NCBI GenBank assembly: GCA_025201345.1
Contig: JAIXMG010000035.1
Location: forward strand, 62,001 to 126,000
Source of the DNA: Thamnidium elegans
Taxonomy: Eukaryota; Mucoromycota; Mucoromycetes; Mucorales; Mucoraceae
Direction: 5' to 3'
Length of the DNA: 64,000 nt
This document shows, piece by piece, positions 1-13,109 of this stretch. Numbering within the stretch: position 1 is the first letter of the stretch; each line of letters starts with the position of its first letter. The notes beneath the pieces are model-generated. The model did not search any database, was not told the origin of the DNA, and saw only the letters and a program-made list of their open reading frames with translations. A program made the translations under genes and the position numbers.

Positions 1-342
1 AAATAAAAATGCAAAGGATGACAGAAAGTTCTTGAAAAAGGTCTAAAATGTAAGTTCGTCTAAAATTTGCTTTGGTATAAGCCTAAAAAAAAAATCGGGT
101 TTCAGGAACTTTTTTTTTTTTTTTTTTTTCTGTCAAACAAAAAGTTATTATAAAACGTGAAAAGAATTAGATTTATTTTTTATGTGTAACAATAAGGGTA
201 AAATCAGGCCTAAGGGCTCGAGACCAAATATAGCGTTTTTAAAAAAAAAAACAGAAAAAAATGAAAACAAAAAAATAGTGCTAAAAAAAATTAAGAGGGA
301 TTATTTACAAAAGGGGAGATTATTATATACGAAAAAAATAAT

Positions 343-570
343 TTAGTGTTGAACTGTTTTTACAGACGAAAGAGTTGCCATGCCAATCTTTTGTTGCTCA
401 GTGTAACAAGGTACTTTACTCTTTAGTTGTGCTTCAGTAAATTTGCATAATTGTCGAGCGTATTCGTTTTGAGCAAGTATCATTAAATTTTCTCTTGTCA
501 TGGTAGTAGTAATTCTAGTATTATTATTATTCGAAATTTCGACAGGGATTTTTGATTGTAAAGATGCCAT
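343..570 (-). CDS. Small hypothetical protein (75 aa)
   Basis: This is an uninterrupted single-exon frame of 75 codons starting at an ATG at 570. The protein is hydrophilic, without a signal peptide or membrane segment. It has a Ser/Thr/Asn-rich first third and then a charged, probably helical part with the motifs ENLMILAQNEYARQLCKF and LKSKVPCYTEQQKIG. Its composition is ordinary, unlike the many Lys/Phe-rich frames in this window that are only translations of poly-A/T tracts, and this is why I keep it. I recognise no family. AT-rich DNA without other genes surrounds it, so context gives no hint of a role. It could be the last exon of a longer gene. Confidence 0.45.
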   Translation of the reverse strand: MASLQSKIPVEISNNNNTRITTTMTRENLMILAQNEYARQLCKFTEAQLKSKVPCYTEQQKIGMATLSSVKTVQH

Positions 571-3500
571 TATTAAGTATTATTGTATTATATGTTTTTT
601 TTAAAAAAAAAAAAAAAAAAGAAATAAAAATGTTTTTGTTAGAAAGAGAGAAAAAAAAAGGCTTATATAAAAGAAAAGAATATATATATAAAATGTAATT
701 AAAATATTTATAAGTCTTTTTCTAATTTATGACATCATATTTATAATTGTGTATAAAAGGGAAATGAGAAATACTCTATTCTAATGCGGAGTTGGTTCGC
801 CTCTAAAAAGACTGTTGGAGGTTTTTTTTTGAGCTTTGGTTCGTCATAAATTATAAGCTAAAAATAAAGTCCCTTTTTAATAATATATCAGAAGAGACTC
901 CTGATAGTTGACGTATATATTTTTTATTCTTGAATCATTGATGCAACGCATTACGGTGGCAGTGATTTGATTCAAAAAAAAAAAAAAATTTGAATGATCA
1001 AGTGCTTCTCTCTTTTAATCGAAATCTTTTACTCTATTTCAAATCGAGTTTAACCATAATTGGCGAAAATCTGTTTCGGAATGAAAAAACTTAAAGTAGC
1101 CCTATTTTGATTATTTAGTATAAATCCCTATAGTACAAAAAAAAAGCATTGAAAAAAGTCTTACTTTTTTAGCCCAAAAAAAGAGGCTATATTAAGCAAA
1201 AAAAATTACTTTAGAAGCTTCTATCGTTTAAATAAATACAGATTTCACATACTAAAAAATTATCAAATGTTGGAATCTGGTTTTAACCTTGTATGGTATT
1301 TATTTATTTTCGCTGATCCACACTAACTTTAAAACATTCCTCTAATCTGCTATTCCTTTTAGTCAAAGTTTTAATTGTTGAGAATAAAAATGACCCGAGT
1401 CAAGTTATACAAAACTAAAACGTATAAAAGGCTTTTTTAATTCATTCTGCACATGATGTCACCCAGCCGTTTCAATATCCTGTACTTTATGCGATTTGTA
1501 TAGAAATCCCCGGTTGCTAATATAAAACGTGTTTAAAGAGATTGGCGTATTTTTTTAATTGTTATTTTTTTCAATTCTATCTTCTTTTTTTTTTTTTTTT
1601 TTAAGGCAAATAATGGTAATAATAAAAAGCATAGTGTCATCATAATACACTCGCACACATACAAAAAAAAATATAATATATATGTAATTTGAAAAAGAAA
1701 AGGGAGAAATCAAAGATGCAGCAATATATATAAAATCAAACGCTTTCATCATGTGTGTGCGTCTGATGCATATGATGATGTATGCTGAGTAAATAATACT
1801 GTTTCTCTTTCTCTCTCTCTCTTTCTCTTATCAAATAAGCTTTTTTTTTAGCTCATGTACTTAAACAAGTTACCAATTTGTGTTTATATTTTGAAGTGTA
1901 CCTTTTTTTTTTAATTTAAACAAATATGCTCTTTTTAAACAAATGTATTCGATCAAAAAAACCCTCATGTATTTAATATAAACAGTCCTTCTGTACAGAC
2001 GAAATCGATATATTCCCCCGAAACATCGAATTATTGAAGAATGCAGTTGCTTTCCCTTTCGATGATGATGTATTTTAATATATTCGATTTTCGGCAGCAA
2101 AAAAAAAGCTGAGTTTACAAAGCATCCTTTTCGGAAGTACGGAAAGGGTCTATACATGACACAAATTCATATTATAAAAACACAAAATCGTATGAAATGT
2201 GCACTGCAGAAAAAAAATGACATCTTGATTAGAAGATAACACGTATAAACACATGATGCTGTATAATGGCAATTATACATTGCACTTATCCGAGTTATTG
2301 TATAAAGTCATTGGAATAGTCTATAAAAGACTACTGCGATTCATAAGACTATCCTATATACGGGTATATGATCAGCACATTAATGCATGCTTCTTGAAAG
2401 ATAGGTACACATGAATTCTAGATCTCTTTTCCTCCTTTGCCTGGGCTAGACCCTGAAAGATGCTTTTTAGGTCTTCTTTTTTTTTTTTTTTTCTATTGAT
2501 TATGTAATAATTTATTGGTATTATAATATGTTCATAAAAGAAAGTATACATTTAGATCGATTTATACAGATGAAACTCAAACTTTTGTGGGTAAGGCGAG
2601 GGGGGGGGGGGGGGTTTACAGGGAGAAACAAAAAACAAACGCCGAGAAAAAGAGCATCCTTTATACGATAAAACCGTTTTCAGCTGTTAAATTATCTTAA
2701 AAGTAACATAGGAACTTTTGTGACGCAGGACAATTGATTCTTTTTGATAAATAAATTTTATATCTCCTCTCTCTTATGTTTCTCTTTTACTTTTTTTTTT
2801 TTATTCTTTTCTAAATATTAAATAAGTCAATTAGAGTGGCTTCTTGATATCTTTTGATAGAATATAAATCGTGTTCCTTTTAAAAACCTATTTCTATTCA
2901 AGGGCATAGTTCATCTTAACATTTTGCCGCTTAGATACGACTTAAAAAAAAAAGAAAAAAAAAGAAAAATAAAATCGATGATCGTTTCTGTCCCTCCTTT
3001 TTTTTTTTTTTTTTTTTGTTGTCTCCATTTAACAATAAGCATAGCATTACACCCAGAGAGGGGAGAGAGAGAGAAAAATAGACTGTACTCCTTTTTTTTC
3101 GAATAATAAGATCCCTTACATGGCTATTATATTTACGGAAATAAACGTAGTCTGTATTTAGTTTTAAAAAACTTGAATTTAAAAGGCTCCCATAAAAAAA
3201 ACATCTTTCTCGATTGGAGTAAAATGCTAAATTTTACTATCAACATTTTAGATTTCGTTTTTATTCTCGATACACAGTGCATAGAAAGGCACATGTTCAA
3301 ATTATGATAGGTTTTGAAGATTAAATGTCATGGCAATTTTTTTTTCTTAATTAGATACTTTTATATATGTATAGTAACCTAAACGGTTGCTAAGATACTC
3401 TTGTATTATTGAGATTTATTATTTCACGTTTGCATTTACCATATTGAATTTGATTAATTCTATTTGCAACACAAATCGTTTCGGAAAAAAAACACAATAA

Positions 3501-4496
3501 GGAACATATTGCCACTAAAGTTTATATTTCGATTACAGTAGTCAAATATTAATTAAATTGCAACCTGAATACACAAACTGAAGTAAAATAAAAAAAAAAG
3601 TTGATGCGATAAATCAGTTTTGGGGATTCGATTACTTTATCCAAATACACACTATTTTTCTTGGTTTACCCTCATGTATATAATACGAAAATATTTATCA
3701 CGTTTAATAAAAACCTGTAAAAACCCGCAAAAAAAAAAAGTTCACATCGACAGTATTTTGTGTGTAAATAAGCCAAGAATAGATTAGTGCTTTTTTAAGA
3801 AAAAAACTTGATTTTTTGTTTGTATTCAGTTCCCCTATTTTTTTTTTTTTTTTACAAAAAAAAAAAATGGTTTATCGAATGGAACACGAAAAAACAAATT
3901 AACTTGTCAAGTGTTTATATATACTGAAAAAGTGATGAATTCCCTTCCAGTGATATAATAGTACTCCTATAAACTATATAACGTCCCCTATGTATTTATT
4001 TATATACTAGCTGATTCGTATTATCTTTTTTTTATATAAATATATATTTTTTTTCTACTGTATCAAATTATATATAATGTTGAAAAAACTATTCGATTTT
4101 TGCTTGAATCAGAGAAACTTATACACAGTTTGACATTTAAGTTCAATTAGATAGCTTCTTGTAATACAATAATTGTTATGTATATACATAGGGAGTTTTT
4201 AAGGAGATACAATGCGAAAAGGGAGAGAGAGAGAGAGAGAGTAGGAGGGGGCCAGTACAAACTCTGCACATTACTCGTTTTATTCTAATAAGATACCCCT
4301 TTTTTTTCCTAAATCAATCTGTTTACTAATTACTATTTTTTACCTTTATCTCTTTTTTATTTTTTAAACCATTTTACTTTTTTTTTTTCTTTTGTATATA
4401 TACATAATTTCAAGACTAAAAGAGAAATTAAAAAAAAAAAAAAAAAATTACGGAGATTATAAAAAATAATATATATAAAATAATATATAAAAAATA
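571..4496. other. Gene-poor AT-rich intergenic region
   Basis: I see no convincing gene in these 3.9 kb. The open frames are short and rich in Lys, Phe or Ile because they run through poly-A/T tracts. Simple repeats include a CT-rich tract near 1804-1830, a run of 15 G at 2600-2614, and a GA repeat near 4221-4240 upstream of the G-alpha gene. A short imperfect palindrome lies near 2311-2356 (TAGTCT facing AGACTA). Confidence 0.6.
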
Positions 4497-5777
4497 ATGG
4501 GTTGTTGTCAATCCAATGAAGTACACGATGGAAAAGCTCGTACACAAGAAATCGATGATCAAATTAAGCGAGATAAAATGAACCAAAAAAATGAAGTGAA
4601 AATGTTATTGTTAGGAGCAGGAGAATCAGGAAAATCAACCATTTTAAAGCAAATGAAATTAATTCATGATGGTGGCTATTCTCGTGATGAAAGAGAAGCA
4701 TTTAAAGAAATCATCTTTTCAAATACTGTTCAGTCCATGAGAGTCATCATCGAGGCAATGGAAAATATGGGTGTTGCTTATGCATTTGCTCAAAATAGGC
4801 ATCATTCAGCTATTATCCTTGATTTACCTTCTCAAATAGAGCGCGAATCACTTCCTGCTGATGTAACTCTGGCTTTAAAGTCATTATGGAAAGATGAACA
4901 TCTCCAGAGTGTATTTGATAGAAGTAGAGAATACCAATTAAATGATTCCGCTAAATAGTATGTATATTTAACCTTTATAATTATTATTCTTTTTTTTATT
5001 ATTAACATCACCCCTCCCCCCTTCCTCCCTCTCCTTCTCTTTTCCCCCCTTTTTTTCTTTAGTTACTTTGATTCGATGGATCGTATTGGTGATGCTAATT
5101 ATATTCCTACCGATCAAGATGTATTAAGATCTCGGGTTAAAACTACTGGTATTACAGAAACTACATTTGTTATTGGTGAACTCACCTATCGTATGTTTGA
5201 TGTGGGTGGCCAAAGATCTGAACGTAAAAAGTGGATCCATTGTTTTGAAAATGTGACAGCTATCATCTTTTTGGTAGCTATATCTGAATACGATCAAGTA
5301 TTGATTGAGGACGAAACAGTGGTAAAATAAATATTTATTTATTTATTTTGCACATATTAATCTACTTTTTTCTATATAGAACCGTATGCAAGAAGCACTT
5401 ACCCTGTTTGACTCTATTTGTAACTCACGTTGGTTTATTAAAACTTCTATTATATTGTTCTTGAACAAGATTGATATATTTAAAGAGAAATTACCGAAAC
5501 ATCCATTGAAAGAAAGTTTTAATGATTTTGAAGGTAACAAAATGAAAATATTAATCATATTAGTATATTACTAAACTACTATCATTTAGGCCCAGATAAT
5601 TATGATGCCTCAAGTAATTATATACTGAACCGATTTGTGTCACTAAATCAGTCTGATTCTAAACAAATCTATACTCATTTTACCTGCGCAACAGATACTC
5701 AACAGATCAAGTTCGTTATGTCTGCCGTCAATGATATTATCATACAAAACAATTTGCGTGAAGTCGGTCTTTTATAA
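4497..5777 (+). CDS. Heterotrimeric G-protein alpha subunit (353 aa, 4 exons)
   Basis: This is a GTP-binding switch protein that relays signals from seven-helix receptors at the plasma membrane. Exons are 4497-4957, 5063-5321, 5380-5533 and 5590-5777, which sum to 354 codons, a usual length for the family. The N-terminus MGCCQS carries the Gly2 myristoylation and Cys palmitoylation signals. The P-loop GAGESGKST is at residues 40-48. The switch I Arg lies in RVKTTGI, switch II is [12 protein letters not shown], and the base-binding motifs are NKID and TCAT. The C-terminus ends in LREVGLL and lacks the Cys four residues from the end that is ADP-ribosylated by pertussis toxin in the Gi-like group, so coupling specificity may differ. 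A class C receptor gene begins 2.6 kb downstream on the other strand; a link between them is only inference. Confidence 0.97.
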
Positions 5778-6161
5778 ACGTATATTTATTATTATTACTT
5801 TTTTACTACTATTACTATTATAAACTTAATCAATGTATATTTTCTTTTTTTCTTTTTCTCTCTTTTTTTTTGATTAGTGCGTAAGCAAATAAATATATAA
5901 ATATATATATAAGTGTATCGCGCAGATAAGAAAAGCAATGCATACTTGTGTGCATTCAGTATCCTTGATTCTACTAACAACTTTTTCAAGGCGGCATGTT
6001 TGAAGCTGTAAGCCTATTGTTTCATTGGATGATTCATCAATTTAAAAAAAAGGTCCGCCACAAAAGTCACACTTTTTTTTTTTTTTTTTTTTTTTTTTCT
6101 GCTTGCTTTGTTCACCCTCGCAAACGCCCTTCCCCCGGCCCTTTTTTTTTTAATTATTGAA
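5778..6161. other. Intergenic spacer
   Basis: The spacer between the G-alpha stop and the uL29m start holds only AT-rich DNA, a TA-rich stretch near 5893-5912 and a poly-T tract near 6073-6098. I see no gene in it. Confidence 0.6.
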
Positions 6162-6722
6162 ATGTCAATCTTACAAAGACTTGGACGTTCTGTCAATTTG
6201 ACCAGTCGTACTTTCAGTACTTCTACAATTGCTTTTGCCGAATCAACTACACCTGTTGCACCAGTGAAGGCAACTGGCTTATATCAATTTTTTGAAAATA
6301 ACCAAGCATTACCGAAACAACTTTGGACAGGTAATTTTTTTTTTTTTTTTTTTTTGGTCAAACCATGAAATTAACATTCTTTTTTTTAAAAAAAAAAGGT
6401 CGCGCTTGGAAAGCACAAGAACTTCGTCAAAAGTCCTTTGATGACCTTCATAAATTATGGTACGTCTTATTAAAAGAACGTAATGTACTTGCAACCCAAA
6501 GAGAAGAAGCTAGTCGATTAAAGTTACCAAAGCAACTTTGGACAAACCAAGGTCGTTTGAAGAAGGTAAGAATTATTTGAAAACAAAACAAAAAAAAGGG
6601 GAGAAAAATTAACATTTTATAAAAAAAAGTGTCAAAAATCAATGGCTAGAATTAAATTTGTTTTAAACGAAAGACAAAGAGAATATGAACAACAATTGAT
6701 GAAGGTAGAGAAGACTCAGTAA
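6162..6722 (+). CDS. Mitochondrial ribosomal protein uL29m (MRPL47/Mrpl4 family), 142 aa
   Basis: This is a component of the large subunit of the mitochondrial ribosome. Exons are 6162-6330, 6399-6565 and 6630-6722, which sum to 143 codons. The first 20-30 residues are rich in Arg, Ser and Thr without acids ([20 protein letters not shown]), as expected for a mitochondrial presequence. The diagnostic MRP-L47 block follows: [20 protein letters not shown], then [19 protein letters not shown] helical basic tail ([17 protein letters not shown]) closes the protein. I chose the ATG at 6162 because upstream in-frame codons run through a poly-T tract and because it gives a presequence. Two other mitochondrial large-subunit genes lie at 39.5-41.5 kb. 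Confidence 0.93.
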
Positions 6723-8385
6723 ATATTAAAATGTACCAAATAGACGCAGCAAATTCAATTTTTAAAACGAATAAAAAAAATATATATATATACTATTTTA
6801 GAAGCTGTAGATACTTTTAAACGTGTAAACACAGGTTTCTTATATGATACAAACCATTTTGAGAGACTATACAAATTCGACTAGTGCTTTTTTTGAGTAG
6901 GGTAAAATAAGCCTTCAAAAGGATGACTCTGAAAATAACGATTTAAAAAAATGGTCCTGAATAACGTATTAATTAATATAGCGCGTTGACATTGTAAAAG
7001 CATTTGATATTATAATGTGGGGGCGTGTGTCATAAATACTACGGTTAGCTTCATGCCGCAAAAGGGGTTAAAATTCTGGGCGCTATTGTTTTAGAGTACC
7101 AAGAGTTTTAAAATGTGTTCATAACAATTGATCATCGTGTGTAAAAAAGCACGGACCTTCATACAATTAATACTCACACTTACTTTTTTATTATGTTATT
7201 TTTTAGTAGCCATCATCACTCTGTGTCCAGCCTATTCTACAGTTTTCTTGATGGATATACTCGTCTCCCGCCACATACTTCTGAATACCTAGCACGCGAA
7301 TCCAGGACATTTACAACAAAGGTATCTCCTTTAATGCCGTAGCAACATTACGAAAAATAACAAGATAGAACCAATAGATAACTTCAACACCAATAAGAGA
7401 GATAGAATATGACATGAAAAAAAAAAAAAAAAAAAAAAAAAAAGAAAAGAGTTTTATGTACGAGTTGAAACCAGTGGGATGATTCCGAATTTACATTTAG
7501 TAAAATTAGTTACGACTGTTCACTCCCTTGTTTTTCGAACCTAAAGGAAATGTCGAAATTTTATTTGTAAAGAAAAAAAAAGAGAGATACAGTTTAGGGT
7601 CATCAAAAATGAAATATATAAGACCTGAATCATCTCGTATTAAATCAAAGCAAAACCATGCCGCATTTTCTGATCGGCTATTGTTTTCTTGAGAGTATCT
7701 CACGCATTGTTTGATTTTCACGTATTGAGTGTTTATAGTAAAGAGACCATAGTACAACTACATTGAGAAAGAGAAACTTTAGCATTGCTTATAGGAGCTG
7801 TTAAGATACTTTACTAATTGAATTAGAAAGGGTTATAACAGAAAGCGCTATAATACAAACAAACAAAAAAGTATAGTATCTGCTGCAATTCACATTAACA
7901 AATATTATTGTTCTCTGATATTAAGCTACAACATCTGAGATATTTAAAAAGGACAGTGATATACGCTGTCGTGCTCCGTTCATTCGTAAAGGGTATCTAT
8001 ATTGGATTATCAAGCAATAGTACTTTTTTTGTACCATAGAAAGGACTACCAATATTTAAAGTGATCCTATTTACATATTTGTGGTCCCGAAAAAAAAAAA
8101 GTTTAGTTAATATCAGAAGAGTTGAATCGTAATTTTTCTTACATACGTGTTTAGTCAAAGTTTTTGGGTTTAAATGCTTTCTAATATATTGATTAATAGT
8201 TGTCTGCCTAATTCTTTACAGAGGGATTTTAGTTGTTGTATATGCTTAAAGTTTAGTTACGATACCTTAATCAAATAATTTCTTTATTTATAAATTAATT
8301 TTTTGTTTGTTTGTACATTTGAATAAAGGGGAATAAAAAATGACAGGTATATATGTAGAATTAAAGGGAATAGTTTCTATTAAAT
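6723..8385. other. Intergenic region without recognised genes
   Basis: These 1.66 kb lie between the uL29m stop and the receptor stop. The longest open frame (7506-7757, minus) has no recognisable features. A poly-A tract lies near 7419-7443. I see nothing supportable here. Confidence 0.5.
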
Positions 8386-11300
8386 TTATGGATATCGTTT
8401 CCATTTTGATTCGACTACACCAAACGAGCCACCATTTATACCAGACATATTATGGCCTAAACTATTTATGCTGATTAAAGGATTATGTAAGGCGGACTGA
8501 GAGCCATCTTGTACTTGTTGAGAGGTACTAAAGGCGCTTGGAGTGTAAAAGGAAGAATGTGCGGCCATTGAAGGTTGAGCAATTGAGGTAGTACCTGAAT
8601 TATTTCCAACACCGAATGTTGTAGATTGAAGTTTAGGCAGAGATAGTTGATCTAGGGGCACAGGAATATCTTTCTTTACTGTGGCATCGTCTGCTTTTCC
8701 GCCTTTAAACCATTTGACCCAACGCTCTAAGGCTTCTCGATCACTGACTTGAAATAAAAATACTAACCCGTCGTCTGTTCGTACTCTAAATGAATGATGC
8801 GATTCTTCCTCTGAAGGAATTATTTCACAGTCGGTATATGAATGTAGAGTAGCATTTTTCTTGGATTTCTTTTTTTTTTTTTGTTAGTGACCAAAAAATT
8901 AGAGTTTATTTTTTTTTTTTTTTTTTTTTTGCTTACGTCTGTCAGTACAAAAGATTGTTTCATTGGAACTAATATAATATGTTTTAACTCCCAAATGGAA
9001 AAGAATTCAAAACGAGCCATTTTTTTAACGGGTAAAACCCCTTCGTGTGCTTGCACAGTAAAATCAAACAGGTTTTTAGCAACCATGTTCAAGTTTAGGT
9101 TGTCTTCTAGCGAAGACGAGTAAGACGGCTTGGTTAACTCTACTTCGCTGTCGGCGTTCATTCGGTACAGACTGAATTTCGTGGTTTCTTTAAGGATAAC
9201 TCGAAAGATGACAAAGAATTTTGGAAAGTAAAGCACAGCCAGAGAAAAAGTGAGGGCGAATAAAGCGCTAGATATTTTCAAGTAGAAGGATACGATGTAA
9301 TTATCAAGTGGTAAGAAGAAAGCAGGACTAGCGATCAGTGTTGCTATTCCTGTATTGCTACAGGGGGGTTGGGGTTAGTAAATTACAAGTCAAATATACT
9401 TGTTACTTACTAGCTAACGTAGGCAATTTGATTGGTTTCGGACCATTTACTACTGATATTTCTAGTCTGAAGAAAATGGTTTACTACTGGTATCAAGAAC
9501 AAAAAAAAAAACTTACTTTGAATGCAAGGAAAGTAGATACAGCTACTAATAAAAAACACCATACACCGACCGCAAGTTCAGAAATGGTAAAGTTTTCCCA
9601 GCTTCCGACTTTGGCAGTTGGATAAGCGCACAACCAACAAAAGGTAGTGACTGATAAATCGTATTCAATTACTTGCATAGGAAAAATTGCGTACCAAACA
9701 ATCAGAGGCAAAACTGCTAGTGCCATAATAACGCCTACCATTCTTACTAGGTAATATGATTTCAATCTCGTTGTACGTATAGTAAAAACGTTTTGAAAAC
9801 TATAGATTGGTTAGTACGAATTCTTTGTATTACACCGTACAAACTTACATTCGGTAAACTCTAAAAAAAAACGGGGGAGGGAGGTTAAAAAAAAAAAAAA
9901 AAAAAAAAAAGACTGTACTAGTGTACCTATAATTTTTAGCAATGATGCTGCCCATAGTTAATGAAAATCCGACGGTAAGAAATAACTGCAAGAGCACACA
10001 TTTAACAACGGTAGGCTTTCCTAAACATAAAACAATGCCGACGTACATCATGGCTAAACCAACGAGCTGTAAGTAGCAGAAAAATGGGCTTGCGGCCATA
10101 ATGGGTTTTAAGTGTCGAAAGAGAAATATAAGCACAACCATAAGCACGCAGCTTGCAAATCCCAAAACGCTCATAATCAGAACAAAGAGGCCGTATCCTT
10201 TATAAATATTAGGGTTGACCTCTACATATATAAAATTAATACGTGTAATTCAATTTTTTTTTTTAAAAAAAAAAATGCGGCTACCATGTCTTGCTATTGT
10301 TCCAGCAGGCTTTTCGGTCGTACGACCAGGATAAATAATAGTTGTATTTGGACGAAATTCGAATTTGTCAAGTTTTACTTTTACGTAAGGGTAAGACATA
10401 CCATCTTTCATATACGATATATCAAAATAACTAGATTAAATGAATTAAAAAAAAAAGAAAAAAAAAACGTTTTTATATATTACCCAAAACGTAGATCACC
10501 TAAATCGTTTTAAAAATGTTAATAATTTTTTTAAATACGCAAAAAAAATAGCATACCAGTATCATTAAACACCATGTGACCTAATTAAAAAAAACGGATT
10601 TTTAGTGTGTTATATGGCACAAAATGTCATATATATGCCAAACCTGCAGGGCCTGTATAATCGAGGTTGTAAAATGAAGGTACCATTTTTGTGGAATTAA
10701 AAGTGCGGTTTCTTAAATCCGATAAGGCAACTGATCGACCACCCTCATATGTGTCCAAAGCCTATATATATATTTTTAATATATATAACTTTTTTTTTTT
10801 TTTCGAAAGAAAAAAAAAAGGGTGTTATATACTTACGCGGCGAAGGCCGAGAGCAAGTAATTCGGCACATGAATAAGCAGAAGGACCATTGAACGATAAA
10901 CCGTCCGATTCCCAGTTTTCCGGACGTGTACTTTTAAAAGAAAAAAAAAAAAAAAAAAAAAAAAGACGTTAACTCTCTCTCTCTCTTTCTTAATCAAAAT
11001 ATGAACTTACTAATCTTCAGGGACACGTTTTGATTTCCATATTTGGTTTAAACTGTCATATCTTTGTTCACCAATTACTAAAAAAAAAAAAAAAAAAAAT
11101 TAATAAAATACAACAAAAGTAGGCTATGCCTAGTTGACTATTGTGTCACCCGCCATACAATCCCATAACCCGCTAACAAACATGAGCCCGTCATAGTCGC
11201 TAATCTCGTCGTCCTGTCCGATTTCTTGCTTAAAACCAGGCGAAATATTGTTCATTGTTATCCAGGCCCATCCTTTTCCTAGTACTCCTGCTTTTCTATG

Positions 11301-12395
11301 TATAAAATTAGTAAAAAAAAAAAAAAAAAAAAAAAAAGGTTTTTTGTACACTTTACTTGGCAGCTTGTAAGTATTTTATTTGGTTTATTGGGTTGGTGTC
11401 AGCAAATAATACTATACGATTTCCAGTTTGTATTAATTGGTTTAGTGTTCCTAATTATTTTACAAAGAGTTAAGGTTATTATTTTTTTTGTGAGATAGCT
11501 GTATAATAAAAAGTTTACTCTGTATTTGGTGATCTTCAAAGCCGTATAAAGCAACACGTTCCATTTTAAGTCCATATCGTAAGCGTCTACTATACATTGT
11601 ATCCGATACTACGATAAAATTCGTTTTTACAATTATGTATATTTTTTTTTTTTGGATATTTTAATTACCTTGTCGTCCTACCCCACTATTGGTATATATT
11701 AAAGTACACGATTTCCAACCCATTTTATAGACCCAGTCAACAAGCGCTTCGCCGTATAATATCACACTAGGTGAAGTTCGAAAGAAATACGGAAACTTGC
11801 TTTTATCTGAAAGGGATACAGATGCTGAAGAAAAAGAGCACTGTGGTATTTTCCATAAACCTGTAATTGATGCAGAAATTTCTGTATTTGTCGATACCAT
11901 ATCACCTATCACTGCACTGTAAAATATATATATATATTATTTAGAATAGATCTCCCATAATAATATTTTTTTTTTAATAGTATTTACTCGACTCCATCTT
12001 CTACCATTTTTACAGTAGACCAAGCAGTTTTTCCTGTAATATTATCATCTGAATAATAACGTACAAACTTCAAGTCGACATCTAAAAAAAGATATAAATG
12101 AATAATTCTTTTTATTTCCTTAACTCCCCGTACCTGGTAAAATATTATTAATCTTTATGCTTTCATGAGCGATCTCGAGAACCACTTCGCTCGTAACGAT
12201 CATATTTGAAAGATTCGTATCGTTCAACTTTACGATCTTAGCGTCTGGAAATACGACGCCTATGATATATACTGGTTTTTGAGTTGGGTTGACAATAATG
12301 GACGATTCATTGTTCGGTAACAATTGGTTCGGAGATTCAATGGCTGATTGAACAATTTGTAAAAATAAAAGAATGTTTATAAAGAAAATTAACAT
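8386..12395 (-). CDS. Class C (GABA-B-like) G-protein coupled receptor with C-terminal PH-like domain, 979 aa, 18 exons
   Basis: This is a plasma-membrane receptor. Exons from the 5' end: 12395-12134, 12081-11988, 11916-11669, 11608-11519, 11450-11357, 11295-11150, 11077-11011, 10930-10837, 10761-10644, 10580-10557, 10499-10484, 10430-10285, 10221-9927, 9860-9849, 9799-9517, 9466-9411, 9357-8937 and 8859-8386; they sum to 980 codons. Residues 1-18 form a signal peptide (MLIFFINILLFLQIVQSA). Residues about 50-455 resemble the bilobed ANF-receptor ligand-binding fold (VDAVIGDMVSTNTEIS, YFFRTSPS, FNDTGDLRFGYFDISYM). Residues about 474-735 are a 7tm_3 domain with class C signatures: AKNYRVYRIFQNV after TM3, AFKTRNIS after TM5, and YFPKFFVI in TM7. 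Residues about 775-875 look like a PH domain ending in ALERWVKWF. The tail is Ser/Gln-rich. Several N-glycosylation sequons lie in the ectodomain. Other starts upstream (12485) would bury the signal peptide. Confidence 0.9.
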
Positions 12396-13109
12396 GTCAG
12401 GTTTCTGTGGAAAAAAAAATCGTTTTTTTGCGCTGTAAAAAAAAAGGGGAAAAGAAGGAAGAAGATCTATAGTCCTCCCCCCCATCTTTGAGAGTTTTTT
12501 TTTTATTTATTTAAGCGAGCGACGGAGTTCTATAGATTCCCTGGGTTTAGAACAAAACTATTTGAATTCACCTTTGTACGAGCTGAAAATTTGAATTTTT
12601 AAATGACAACTTTGTTAAAACAAAGAAGCTGGTTAGAATCAGTAATAATAAAAAGTTGAATAAAGTTTTTTTTTTACTATCAAAAATGAAAGGTATTAAA
12701 GCTCAAGTACTTGAGCTTATTACTTGTTTTTCTAAAAAGGTATGGGATGAAATCTTTTGTACTTTCATCTTTTTTTCTGTTTCATTTCATTACTTTTTTT
12801 AATTGCGAGGATATACAAATCTCGATTCCAGTAACGGAAGTTCAAAGGTAAATAATTATTATTATTTAACTTTCTTGTCCCGATATATATATATATATAT
12901 ATCGAGTTGTGGGTTTTAGGCAACCGAGGGAAAAATCTTTTTGTCTAAAATACCACGAGAATCTGCTTTATATAAAAAAAAGGGTAACACGACGATCGGG
13001 GAAGATGCTGCGTCTATGGCAAGTACTAAATAAGAATAGAAAAAAGATACTCTTGGGGTTTACAACAACAACAAAAAAAGTTATTTTATTTAAGAACAGT
13101 TTTTATTTT
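12396..13109. other. Intergenic region between receptor and aldehyde dehydrogenase
   Basis: This 0.7-kb stretch probably holds the receptor promoter, since the receptor reads leftwards from 12395, and the 3' flank of the aldehyde dehydrogenase. It contains a TA repeat near 12883-12902. The plus-strand frame at 12909-13124 overlaps the last aldehyde dehydrogenase exon on the other strand and shows no protein-like features. Confidence 0.5.

Noticed and set aside
4497..12395. G-alpha and class C receptor as a functional gene cluster
   Set aside because: A mitochondrial ribosomal gene lies between them and the strands differ; closeness alone in a compact fungal genome is weak evidence.
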